52,512 nucleotides of DNA, taken from an uncultured Senegalimassilia sp. (GTDB lineage Bacteria; Actinomycetota; Coriobacteriia; Coriobacteriales; Eggerthellaceae). Both the position numbers and the translations under genes were made by a program. Of the stretch, positions 32,720 to 41,000 are shown one piece after another. The stretch covers positions 1-52,512 of the forward strand of contig NZ_CABQJR010000017.1 in NCBI RefSeq assembly GCF_902464545.1, written 5' to 3'. Numbering within the stretch: position 1 is the first letter of the stretch; each line of letters starts with the position of its first letter. The notes under the pieces were generated by a model that saw only the letters and a list, made by a program, of their open reading frames with translations, had not been told where the DNA came from and ran no database searches.

Positions 32720-34375
32720 ATGGCAACCCAAAGGACACCACAGGGCGGCGCAGGCCGCCAACCCTCCCGAGCAACCCGCACGAGCAGACGAGCCGCGCAG
32801 CCGGCCCGCCCCTTGCGCGGCGCCTCCGCACGCCCGCGTACCGCCGGTCGCGGCGTTTCCGCACATGGGAAGGTGAAAAGCACGGCCCCGCGCGCCGCTT
32901 CCGCACCCCGGGCGGCGGCTAAGGCGAGCGCCCCTGCGGCACGCACCGCGCAGCGCACGCAGGTGCGCGCCCAGCGCGCCGCAGCCGGTCGCGCACGTCG
33001 CGATACCGGCACCTACGTAGGCGCCGCCACCCCCACCCCGCTCTCCGGCACGCCGGGTCTGGGCGGCATCGGGATCTCCGGCGGCTCCCCCACCGGCCGC
33101 GGCACCCCGCGGCCTGCCGTCGGCGACGGCGGGCAGACGCTCATCACGCGCCGCGGCCTGCTGTTGGGCGCGCTCGGCGTGGGCGTGCTGGCCGCTGCGG
33201 GCGCCGGCGTCGCCGCGGTCGCAGGCGGCAAGGGTTCTTCCACGCCCGACATCCAAACGCTGAAGGTGCCCACCGACGCCGTCTTCTCCATCTCCGACCT
33301 GTCGCAGGTGGAGAACACCGACGATTGCGCAGAGCAGCAGGGCTCCTACGACCTGCCCTACGGCTCCCTGGTCTGGTGCAACGATTCGAAGTTCGCCTGC
33401 TGCCTGATTCCCACGGAGAAGGCAAAGCCGCTGGCGCAGGTGGCCACGCTGGCCCTGTCGTCGGGCACGTCGGCCGTGGTGCTGGACAAGGCACGCGGGC
33501 AGGACGAGGGTTTCGAGATCTACGACGCGCGCTGCACCTCTCAGGGCGTGGTGTGGACCGAGGCGAACATCATGGACGGCACCTGGCGGATCTTCGCCGG
33601 GAAGCTGAACTCAAACGGCGACGCGCTCTCCAACATCCAGCAGCTCGACGAGGGTTCCTCCGATCAGTTCGAGACCCCCACCATCGCCGCCGTGGGCGGG
33701 CACGCGTTCTGGCAGGTCATGCCGCAAGCCGACAGCACCGTCACCGCGGCGTCGCTGATTGCGCAGCTCAAGAGCGCCTCCATGGGCAGCTCGGACGCCA
33801 GCGTGGTGTACGAGTCCGCCGGCCGCATGGCAACCGCCCCGTATGCCGCGGGCGACGGTGTGGTCATCACGCCGCGCGTCACCGGCGCTTCGTCGTATTA
33901 CCAGCTCACGCGCGTGAGCGAGAACGGCAACGTCACCGATACCCTGACGCTTCCCGCGTCCATGAAGCCGCTCGAGGCAGGCTACGGCAAGACCGGTTTC
34001 ACGTTCGCGTTCGACGCCACGTACAGCTACGGCGACGGCATCGCCAACTTGGGCACATACGCCCCCGCCGAGTCACCGGGCAGCGGCGGCTACAGCGCGC
34101 AGAAGTGGCTGCGCTTCGACCGCACGCCCACCACCGCGCCGGCGTGGTGCGGCAACTGGCTGATGGTGAAGTCCACGAGCGCCGTGTGCGGCGTCGACCC
34201 GCAGGGCAAGCGATATTTCGCGCTGTCCGCGGAGAACGGAGCCGACGACTACGGCGAGTGGCTGGCTTCCAGCGGCCAGAACGACACGGTGGTCACATAC
34301 TCCAACATCGACTACACGCCCATCGGCGGCGAAGCCGTGAACTGCTGCCGGGTGAAAGTTTGGAAAACGAAATAA
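32720..34375 (+). CDS. Exported protein with long basic N-terminal tail and Tat-like signal, function unknown
   Basis: The start at 32720 follows an extended -10 box directly and has no ribosome site, suggesting leaderless translation. The 551-residue product opens with about 140 residues very rich in Arg, Ala, Pro and Thr and likely disordered. A twin-arginine-like segment (TRRGLLLGALGVGVLAAAGAG) follows, then a roughly 380-residue extracytoplasmic part with repeated Trp-centred motifs (GSLVWCNDSKFACCL, TSQGVVWTEANIMDGTWRIFAG, AFWQVMP), like a beta-propeller with about five to six blades. Actinobacterial Tv-pII/TolB-like extracellular proteins look similar, but no family is certain. A strong terminator follows. 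Confidence 0.8.
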   Translation: MATQRTPQGGAGRQPSRATRTSRRAAQPARPLRGASARPRTAGRGVSAHGKVKSTAPRAASAPRAAAKASAPAARTAQRTQVRAQRAAAGRARRDTGTYVGAATPTPLSGTPGLGGIGISGGSPTGRGTPRPAVGDGGQTLITRRGLLLGALGVGVLAAAGAGVAAVAGGKGSSTPDIQTLKVPTDAVFSISDLSQVENTDDCAEQQGSYDLPYGSLVWCNDSKFACCLIPTEKAKPLAQVATLALSSGTSAVVLDKARGQDEGFEIYDARCTSQGVVWTEANIMDGTWRIFAGKLNSNGDALSNIQQLDEGSSDQFETPTIAAVGGHAFWQVMPQADSTVTAASLIAQLKSASMGSSDASVVYESAGRMATAPYAAGDGVVITPRVTGASSYYQLTRVSENGNVTDTLTLPASMKPLEAGYGKTGFTFAFDATYSYGDGIANLGTYAPAESPGSGGYSAQKWLRFDRTPTTAPAWCGNWLMVKSTSAVCGVDPQGKRYFALSAENGADDYGEWLASSGQNDTVVTYSNIDYTPIGGEAVNCCRVKVWKTK

Positions 34376-34385
34376 CCGCAGATTG

Positions 34386-34409
34386 AAGGCCCCGCGTTCG
34401 CGGGGCCTT
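34386..34409 (+). terminator. Terminator of exported protein gene
   Basis: AAGGCCCCGCG-TT-CGCGGGGCCTT followed by TT, 11 bp after the stop. Confidence 0.88.
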
Positions 34410-34688
34410 TTGCGTGGGCGGGGCCTGCGGGCACAACGACTTGCTGGTTTGCGGGTCGCGAAAAGATTGCGAGCGAGGGGCTTTTGCGGATGCGGGATTG
34501 CGAGCTGGCGGATTGCGGGCGCGAAGGAGTTGCCGACTGGCGGGCCTTGCGAGTGCGCAGGGCTCTGCGGGCGCAAGGGGGCACTCGCGACACGCAGCCG
34601 GACCCACCTGCCCGAGCGGGCTGAAAGCAAGCCGCGACCGCCTCTTCGCGGCTTTCCCGCGGGAGCGAAGCTGAAAGCTATATAGGGG

Positions 34689-34716
34689 AACTATGTTTTG
34701 TATGGCAAACATAGTT
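34689..34716 (+). promoter_or_regulatory. 28-bp operator palindrome before the electron-transfer operon
   Basis: Perfect 10-bp arms AACTATGTTT and AAACATAGTT around TGTATGGC. It ends 17 bp before the -35 box of the promoter at 34734, so a bound regulator would sit in an activator position (centre near -67). The binding protein is not known. Confidence 0.6.
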
Positions 34717-34733
34717 AGCTTTGGGTTATCCTT

Positions 34734-34762
34734 TTGACTTAGTTAACCTGCGCGTACATTAT
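34734..34762 (+). promoter_or_regulatory. Sigma-A promoter of the flavin electron-transfer operon
   Basis: TTGACT (34734-34739), 17-bp spacer, CATTAT (34757-34762). The leader to the start codon at 34882 is about 110 nt. Confidence 0.7.
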
Positions 34763-34881
34763 CGCCATTCACAGATTCGCCGGTACGGGGGCTTTTGCCC
34801 GTGACTCCGCATCGGTGAACCTCCAGATGATATGGGCGCAGGGAAGCGCACCCGCATAAACAATCGAAGAAAGGAAACGGG

Positions 34882-37800
34882 ATGATCGAACGCAATGCGA
34901 TTCGACGCGTCCTGGCCTCAGCGGGAGGCAATGCCTCCAAAGGCGTGATGGCCATGGCGCTTACGTTATCGCTGACCCCGGCGACGGCACTCGCCCAAAC
35001 CGACGGCAGCGAAATAGAAGGGGCAGCCGGCTCCGATGCTACCAACACTGAAACGGCTGCCCCTCTAGCGAGCGAAGACGCGGAAACGTCTTCCAGCTCA
35101 ATCGAGGATTATACCTTGTCGGGGGGCGAAAGCGCCGTCTCCGCGCAAGAAGCATCCTATGATTTGACGAAGATCGCAGACGGCGAATACCAGGGCAAGG
35201 CCGTAGCCGACTCCAACGATTCCCTGAACAAGGGCGATGAGTGGAACGCGGAGAGCTACACCGTCTCGGTTACGGTAACCGTTGCGGGTTCGAAGATCTC
35301 GAAGGTGAAAGTCGCCGACTATAGCTCTCTTGGTGATGACGACTGGGATCGCATGGACAGGGCCGTGAACGGCTACGATAAAAGAGGAACATCTTACGAG
35401 GGCGTTGTCAGCCAGATCGAGAACGCCGGCAATACCAACAGTATCGACGCTGTCACTACGGCGACAATCTCTTCGAACGCTATCAAGGCCGCGGTCGACA
35501 ACGCCCTCCAGGCGGCTTACGACGAGCAGAATGCAAAGCCGGCAGAGGATGAATACACCTATGGTTACGCTGGTTTGACCTGGGCCGAGTATTGGGCAGC
35601 CGAGGGAGTCCAAGCTGCAGGATCCGCAGCAAGCTCCAGCGACCTGGACTCTCGCAACGAAGCCGATAAGGGCGCGTTCGACGCGGTCACCCGCGCCACC
35701 GCCAATCACGGCCTGCATCGCGGCAGCTATCAGTGCATGGCCACCATCTACACCAACGAGGGCGCAACCTTCGAGCTGGCGACCTGGGCCACCGACGGTA
35801 AGTCGTTTACCACCACCGACGGCAAGACCGTAACGTGGAACCGCGGCGCCATGACCTGCGATGGCGCTAGCTACACCCTGAAGGACTACGAGGTCACGGG
35901 CTTGAAGTACGTGCCGGTTAAGGTGAAGACCTCTGACCTGGACGCTTTCAAAGCAACGCATAGGTTCGTGGCGAACGGCGACACGCTCGCCGGCGGCTAT
36001 GGCGAGGGGCAGCTTTCATCGTATTCCGGCCTGGTAGCCGATGTCGATGCCGACACCAACGGCCTGAAGACCGTTACGGTTTCCGATGGTTCCTGCAGCT
36101 TCTCCGCTGCGGCGACCGGCACGGATTCCGGCATCAAGGACCAGGCGCTCAAGACGGCTGACTTGGCCAGCATGGGCGCAACCGTCAAGGATGCCTCCGG
36201 TTCTTACGGCGAATTCCTTCGCGTTGACTTCACGCAAGGCTTCGGCGATCTTGGCGCCAACATGCAGGCGGTGACCTGGACGTACTACGGCAACGACGCA
36301 ACGCGCACCAACGCGCTGGCTACGTTCGGCACGAAGTTCGCCGCCGATAACTGGATGCACAAGGCCATGGGCATCCAGCTTGGCCTGACCGATTCGCTGC
36401 GCTGCCAGCTGCCGGACGGCACCAACGGCACCGGCTACTGGACGGTAACGGTACATGCGCTCGGCTATGCCGACGCTTCTTGGGATTTTCAGGCGACCGA
36501 TGACAACATCGTCGGCGCCAAGGAGCCTGTGACCGAGGCAACGAAGGCGCAGCTGCAGAGCCTGTACGACAAGGCCGCCGCACTTGATAAGTCCAAGTAC
36601 ACCGAGGACTCGTGGACCGCTTCTTCCATCGAGACGGAAACCGCCGAGACCAAGGAGCTGCTTGAGAAAGCCGACCTGAGCGAATCGGAAGCTGCCGAGC
36701 AGGTCAAACACCTTCAGGGCGCGCTCGATGTGCTGGTCAGCCTGTATCCCGAGGTTGGCTCATATGTGCTCATGAACATCCCGTACAGCGATTTCTACGC
36801 TGCGGAGCAGAACAACTCCGGTACGGATGTGGTGACTTCCGCCACGAAGCAGAAGACGCTGGCCGGTTCGTTGGTCAGCGGTTCCTACCACGTGAACGCG
36901 GACGGCAGCGACATCACGGGTGCCACGTTCGCCGTTAAGGTCAGCTCCGACGATATCGATTGGTCGAAGTTCAAGCGCGTGACGGATTCCGATTCCGTTG
37001 ATATCACCACCTCCATCAAGGGCAAGACCTCTACGACGACCTATTCCGGTCGCGACGCCCTGTTCCAGGCACCTAGCTATTCGTACTACGTGCTGCCCGA
37101 GAACGAAACGCCGGCAAACTACAAGGAAGCCACGGTCGACGAGTCCGGCAACATGAAGTTCGGCGCGGTCGAAGGCAAGGACGCCGTCGCCCTGTCCGAT
37201 GTTGCTGCCGAGTTCACCACCAACAGCAAATACGGCGATTACGAGATCGACTTCGGCAATCTGCGCGAGCAGATGGTCGACGCCGACGGCAACCAGGCGG
37301 TCGTGTACGGCGCCGTGGTGAACGCCGCCGATGAGGCCGGCAAGGTCGAGGGCTACGGCATGCGCGCCCTGGAGAACATCTGGAAGGGCAAGGAACTTGC
37401 TTGGAGCTGTGGCTTCGTGACCGAAGCACACGGCAGCCCGCTGAGCTCGACCTATTACAAATCGATGATGGGCAAGACCATCAAGTCGGTGGTGTTCTAC
37501 ACGTCCACCGGTACCTACACCGTGGCCATGGATCAGTATGTTCCGGTAAAGGTTTCCGCAGATGAAGGCGCCATTTCTATTCAGGAAAGCGCATCGCTCG
37601 ACGATACTTCCCTCATTGGTATGAATCCGACGCTGCCTGAAGGCTTCGACGCCGAATACAGCATCGAAGGCTGGAGCGGCAATGTCGAAGTATCGAACGC
37701 CTCTTCCGGCCCTTACAGCTCCGTCGTGAAGATCCCGGCCGGCACGCAGCCTGGCAGCTACACGCTCGTTGCCGCCGACAAGAGCGGCAAGTACGCGCCC

Positions 37801-38829
37801 TTGAGCGCAACGTTCACGTTGACAACGGCGAAGAATGCTGCCGCGTTCGATGCCTCCAGTCTGAAGCTGACGGCCGCCGACGGTGCCACCGAGAGCGACC
37901 TTGCAAACTATCTGGGCAACATCTCCCAGGTTACGGTGAACAACGTGGTGTACAACGCCCAGGGCAAGGGCGCCGTGAAGATCATCAACGAAGACGGTTC
38001 CCTGAACCTTGCCGCCGCGAACAAGGACGGCTCCCTGGTGTTCGCCGCGAACGGCGCATATGAGATCGAGGTCGCAGCTACGGGCTACAGCAGCAATCTG
38101 CAGTTCACGTATGCCAAGGTTGCCGACAAGGCCGCGCTTGAGAGCGCCATCCAATCCGCCTTGCAACTCGACAACGGCGAGCACGCATACACGGCAAGCA
38201 GCTGGACCGCTTTCCAGGCAGCGCTCAATGCCGCCCGGGGCGTGAACGAATCCGTTTCCGCCACCGATGAAGAGGTTGCCAGCGCGCTTTCCGCCCTGCA
38301 GAGCGCCCAAGCCGCGCTCGCCGCAACCCCCACGGCCGATCAGCTTGCCGATTTGCGCGCGGAGATCGAAGCCGGTTCCAATCTGAAGGAATCCGATTAC
38401 ACGTCCGAAAGCTGGGCAGCGTATCAGCAAGCTGTGAAGGCAGCCGAGGAGCTCTTCGACAATGAGGACGCATCCACTGCCGACGTCGAATCCGCAACGG
38501 CCGCCGTGAAGCAGGCCCGCGAGCAGCTGGCGAAACCGACCGTCGAGAATCCGCCTGCCGGCGGCACCGGGACGGACGGATCGGGTAGTGGCTCCGATAC
38601 CGGCAACGGCGACGGGACGGACGGCAGCGGAACCGACAGCGGCAACGGCAATGGCACCGACAGCGGGACCGACAGCGGCGCGGCAGCGAGCGCAACCGGC
38701 ACGGGCGCCGCTTCCGGCCTTGCCACTACAGGCGACGTCGCCCCGGTGGCGGCGACGGGCGCAGCCGCCATTGGCGCGGCAGCACTGGCCGCGGTCGCGC
38801 GCTTCATGCGCCGCCGCATGCGGGAATAG
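34882..38829 (+). CDS. Wall-anchored protein with FMN-binding domain, Tp47-like domains and FIVAR-type repeats
   Basis: A GAAAGGAAACGGG site precedes the ATG. The 1315-residue product has a signal peptide (cleavage after about Ala38), an FMN_bind-like domain (about 95-213) whose flavinylation motif is altered to DAVTTATISS (Thr195 kept, SG lost), then about 224-550 clearly homologous to Treponema pallidum Tp47: YGYAGLTWAEYWAAE, GAFDAVTRATANHG, GLKYVPVKV, DTNGLKTV and TYYGNDATRTNALATFGTK. A helical FIVAR-like unit (about 560-620) is followed by a second, diverged Tp47-like half (IPYSDFYAAE, DVVTSATKQ), two further FIVAR-like units (about 1085-1215), a Gly/Ser/Thr/Asp spacer, and an LATTGD sorting signal at about 1280 with helix and RRRMRE. 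It likely lies on the cell wall as an outer electron carrier or ligand-binding protein. Confidence 0.85.
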   Translation: MIERNAIRRVLASAGGNASKGVMAMALTLSLTPATALAQTDGSEIEGAAGSDATNTETAAPLASEDAETSSSSIEDYTLSGGESAVSAQEASYDLTKIADGEYQGKAVADSNDSLNKGDEWNAESYTVSVTVTVAGSKISKVKVADYSSLGDDDWDRMDRAVNGYDKRGTSYEGVVSQIENAGNTNSIDAVTTATISSNAIKAAVDNALQAAYDEQNAKPAEDEYTYGYAGLTWAEYWAAEGVQAAGSAASSSDLDSRNEADKGAFDAVTRATANHGLHRGSYQCMATIYTNEGATFELATWATDGKSFTTTDGKTVTWNRGAMTCDGASYTLKDYEVTGLKYVPVKVKTSDLDAFKATHRFVANGDTLAGGYGEGQLSSYSGLVADVDADTNGLKTVTVSDGSCSFSAAATGTDSGIKDQALKTADLASMGATVKDASGSYGEFLRVDFTQGFGDLGANMQAVTWTYYGNDATRTNALATFGTKFAADNWMHKAMGIQLGLTDSLRCQLPDGTNGTGYWTVTVHALGYADASWDFQATDDNIVGAKEPVTEATKAQLQSLYDKAAALDKSKYTEDSWTASSIETETAETKELLEKADLSESEAAEQVKHLQGALDVLVSLYPEVGSYVLMNIPYSDFYAAEQNNSGTDVVTSATKQKTLAGSLVSGSYHVNADGSDITGATFAVKVSSDDIDWSKFKRVTDSDSVDITTSIKGKTSTTTYSGRDALFQAPSYSYYVLPENETPANYKEATVDESGNMKFGAVEGKDAVALSDVAAEFTTNSKYGDYEIDFGNLREQMVDADGNQAVVYGAVVNAADEAGKVEGYGMRALENIWKGKELAWSCGFVTEAHGSPLSSTYYKSMMGKTIKSVVFYTSTGTYTVAMDQYVPVKVSADEGAISIQESASLDDTSLIGMNPTLPEGFDAEYSIEGWSGNVEVSNASSGPYSSVVKIPAGTQPGSYTLVAADKSGKYAPLSATFTLTTAKNAAAFDASSLKLTAADGATESDLANYLGNISQVTVNNVVYNAQGKGAVKIINEDGSLNLAAANKDGSLVFAANGAYEIEVAATGYSSNLQFTYAKVADKAALESAIQSALQLDNGEHAYTASSWTAFQAALNAARGVNESVSATDEEVASALSALQSAQAALAATPTADQLADLRAEIEAGSNLKESDYTSESWAAYQQAVKAAEELFDNEDASTADVESATAAVKQAREQLAKPTVENPPAGGTGTDGSGSGSDTGNGDGTDGSGTDSGNGNGTDSGTDSGAAASATGTGAASGLATTGDVAPVAATGAAAIGAAALAAVARFMRRRMRE

Positions 38830-38847
38830 ATTCCGCACAACATAAAA

Positions 38848-38881
38848 GCGCAGGCGGCGAAGATGCGTTCGCCGCCTGCGC
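38848..38881 (+). terminator. First hairpin after the surface protein gene
   Basis: GCGCAGGCGGCGAA and TTCGCCGCCTGCGC form a perfect 14-bp stem, loop GATGCG. No T-run follows, so it may protect the upstream mRNA or partly terminate. Confidence 0.6.
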
Positions 38882-38899
38882 CAAAGCGATGCAGTGCAG

Positions 38900-38931
38900 C
38901 CTTATGGCGGAGCCCAGGCTCCGCCATAAGG
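38900..38931 (+). terminator. Second hairpin before the three-domain FMN protein gene
   Basis: CCTTATGGCGGAGCC and GGCTCCGCCATAAGG are perfect 15-bp arms with a CA centre. It lies 19 bp after the first hairpin and just before the GAAGGAG ribosome site. Partial termination or mRNA processing is likely, giving more of the first protein than of the rest. Confidence 0.6.
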
Positions 38932-38955
38932 CCGTTTGAAGGAGAAGCGAAGACC

Positions 38956-40527
38956 GTGACGGACCGAAAGACCGAAGAGCGCGCCGAGGCGGAGATGCAC
39001 GACGCAACGCAAGGAATCGAAGAAAAGGGGGCGGGCAAGCACGCAGCGTTGCCGCAGAAGGCGGCTACAGCGGGTTTGTTGATGCCATCGGTGCTGACGG
39101 GCGTGGCCATTGCGCTGGTCGTGGCGCAGTACCAGCCGCTCGTGTTCAATCCCGACGCATACGCATCGACCGAGCAGGCTACGACGGAAATCAAACCCGT
39201 CGAGGTAACCGCAGAACGCCAGGATGCGCAACCCGCCACCGATGCGAACTACAGCGCGGCGGACTACGGAATCGACGCCTCCAACCTGAAGGACGGCACC
39301 TACACCGGCTCCGGCCAGGGGTTCAAAAGCACCATCACGGTGGCGGTGACCATCAGCGACGGCAAGATCATCGCAATCGAAATAGTGTCCGCGGGCGACG
39401 ATGAGCCGTATTTCAGCAATGCGAAGAGGCTGATAAGCTCGGTCATCGCTGCGCAATCGACGTCGGTGGACACCATTTCAGGAGCAACCTACTCTTCAAA
39501 GGGTATACTCGTCGCCATCAAGAACGCTCTTGAAAAGGCCGCAGGCGGGACGGGATCGGACACGGGGGCCTCATCTGCCCCGGCATCCGCCGCTTCGGGC
39601 AAAAGCCACGCAACGTTGAACCCGACCCAAGTGCCGACGAGCGGCTACGCCGACGGCACTTACTGCGGCGAAGGCGAGGGCTACAAAAGCACCATTCGCG
39701 TGGCCGTGACCATCGCAGGAGGGAAGATCTCCAAGATAGACATCCTTTCCCAAGGCGACGATGCGGCATATTTCAACCGCGCGAAATCGCTGATCGCAAC
39801 CGTCGTCGACAAGCAAACGACGGCGGTCGACACGGTGTCGGGCGCAACGTTTTCCTCGGAAGGCATCTTGGCCGCTGTCGAAGACGCCCTACGCCAAGCG
39901 GCAGTCAAGACCGGCAACGGCACCGCGGCAGATAAACCCTCGGACGATTCCGGCAACACGGGAAGCGGCGACTCGCCGAGCAAGCCCGACGTCGACGAGC
40001 CTTCGCAAGGTGGGCAAACCGAGACCCGCTACCTTGACGGAGATTACACCGTATACGTGAAGTGCGAGAACACCGAGGACCCCGACGCGTTCGAACCGTA
40101 TTACCTGGCCATGACCGTTACGGTTGAAAACGGCAAGGCATCCGCGATCAAGGACGTGCACGGAACGAACAAGGCGACCGACGAGGACGCGGTGCTCGAG
40201 GAATACGACGAATCGAACGATGCGTATCTTGAATGGGCGGCGTTCGGACGCGTCGTTCGCGGCAAGGAGTACGTCGGCGTCGTCAAGCAGCTGATCGATC
40301 TGCACGCGGCCCCGAGCAACGTGGACGTCGTATCCCGCTCCACCTATTCCTCGAAGGCCATCGTGAAGGCATACGAGAAGGCGCTCGAGCTGGCCAACGA
40401 AGCCTACAAGAAGGCGAACCCGTCGGACGACGCCGCAACGGGCGATGCCGGCGGCTCGGACGCTGCGTCCGGGAAGGGCGAAACGGGCAGCACCTCGAAC
40501 GGCGGAGGCGAGGCCGACCGTGCTTAA
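38956..40527 (+). CDS. Membrane-anchored protein with three FMN-binding domains
   Basis: A GTG start at 38956 is chosen because the only upstream ATG lies inside a hairpin; GAAGGAG is 11 bp before the GTG. The 523-residue protein has one membrane helix (about 38-57), then FMN_bind domains at about 112-190, 230-310 and 358-470. The first two carry the ApbE flavinylation motif intact (DTISGATYSS at 172-181, DTVSGATFSS at 292-301); the third has SRST (460-463) and may not be modified or may be weakly so. Linkers and the C-terminus are Gly/Ser/Asp-rich. It is a likely multi-flavin electron conduit on the outer face, comparable to PplA of Listeria. It overlaps the next gene's start by 8 bp. Confidence 0.92.
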   Translation: MTDRKTEERAEAEMHDATQGIEEKGAGKHAALPQKAATAGLLMPSVLTGVAIALVVAQYQPLVFNPDAYASTEQATTEIKPVEVTAERQDAQPATDANYSAADYGIDASNLKDGTYTGSGQGFKSTITVAVTISDGKIIAIEIVSAGDDEPYFSNAKRLISSVIAAQSTSVDTISGATYSSKGILVAIKNALEKAAGGTGSDTGASSAPASAASGKSHATLNPTQVPTSGYADGTYCGEGEGYKSTIRVAVTIAGGKISKIDILSQGDDAAYFNRAKSLIATVVDKQTTAVDTVSGATFSSEGILAAVEDALRQAAVKTGNGTAADKPSDDSGNTGSGDSPSKPDVDEPSQGGQTETRYLDGDYTVYVKCENTEDPDAFEPYYLAMTVTVENGKASAIKDVHGTNKATDEDAVLEEYDESNDAYLEWAAFGRVVRGKEYVGVVKQLIDLHAAPSNVDVVSRSTYSSKAIVKAYEKALELANEAYKKANPSDDAATGDAGGSDAASGKGETGSTSNGGGEADRA

Positions 40528-40999
40528 CCTTCTCGTACGCAAGCGAAACCTCATAGCGAAAACCGTGAACGTTGCGGTTATCGGAGCGTTGGCGGTCGGC
40601 TTCAGCCTATGGGCCGCCGATGCCAACACCGCCGATGCCATGGTTCAAAAGCAGATTCAAGAGGCCGAGCGCGCGGCAACCCGCGGGCCGTATGCCGTCG
40701 ACGGCGTGTTCACGGGCACCGCCCAAGGATACGGCGGGCCGGTGACCACGCAGGTCACCGTGAAGGATGGCTACATCGACGCCGTTCAGGTCGTGGACGC
40801 CCCCAACGAGGACGGCCCCTACCTGGAACAGGCCGTCAAGCTCATCGACGACATGATTGCCAAGCAAACGCCGAACGTGGACACGGTATCGGGCGCCACG
40901 TTCTCGTCGGCCGGCATCATCAACGGCGCGGTTCAAGCGCTTGAAGCAAGCAACTCCGGTCAGGCAGACGCCGCAACATCGGCAGAGGATGGCGAATAG
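40520..40999 (+). CDS. Membrane-anchored single FMN-binding domain protein
   Basis: A GTG start overlaps the previous stop (GTGCTTAA), which implies translational coupling; GGAGG lies upstream. The 159-residue protein has an N-terminal membrane helix (about 14-32) and one FMN_bind domain with the intact flavinylation motif DTVSGATFSS (121-130). It is likely modified by the ApbE encoded downstream, and may pass electrons between the 4Fe-4S membrane protein and the three-domain flavoprotein. Confidence 0.92.
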   Translation: MLNLLVRKRNLIAKTVNVAVIGALAVGFSLWAADANTADAMVQKQIQEAERAATRGPYAVDGVFTGTAQGYGGPVTTQVTVKDGYIDAVQVVDAPNEDGPYLEQAVKLIDDMIAKQTPNVDTVSGATFSSAGIINGAVQALEASNSGQADAATSAEDGE

Positions 41000-41000
41000 C

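Larger units (their letters stand above)
34376..34881. other. Intergenic region upstream of the flavin electron-transfer operon
   Basis: No gene in these 506 bp. 34420-34600 is G/T-rich low-complexity DNA built from degenerate TTGCG(G/A)GC-type units. The right part turns AT-rich and carries a 28-bp palindrome and the operon promoter. Confidence 0.5.
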
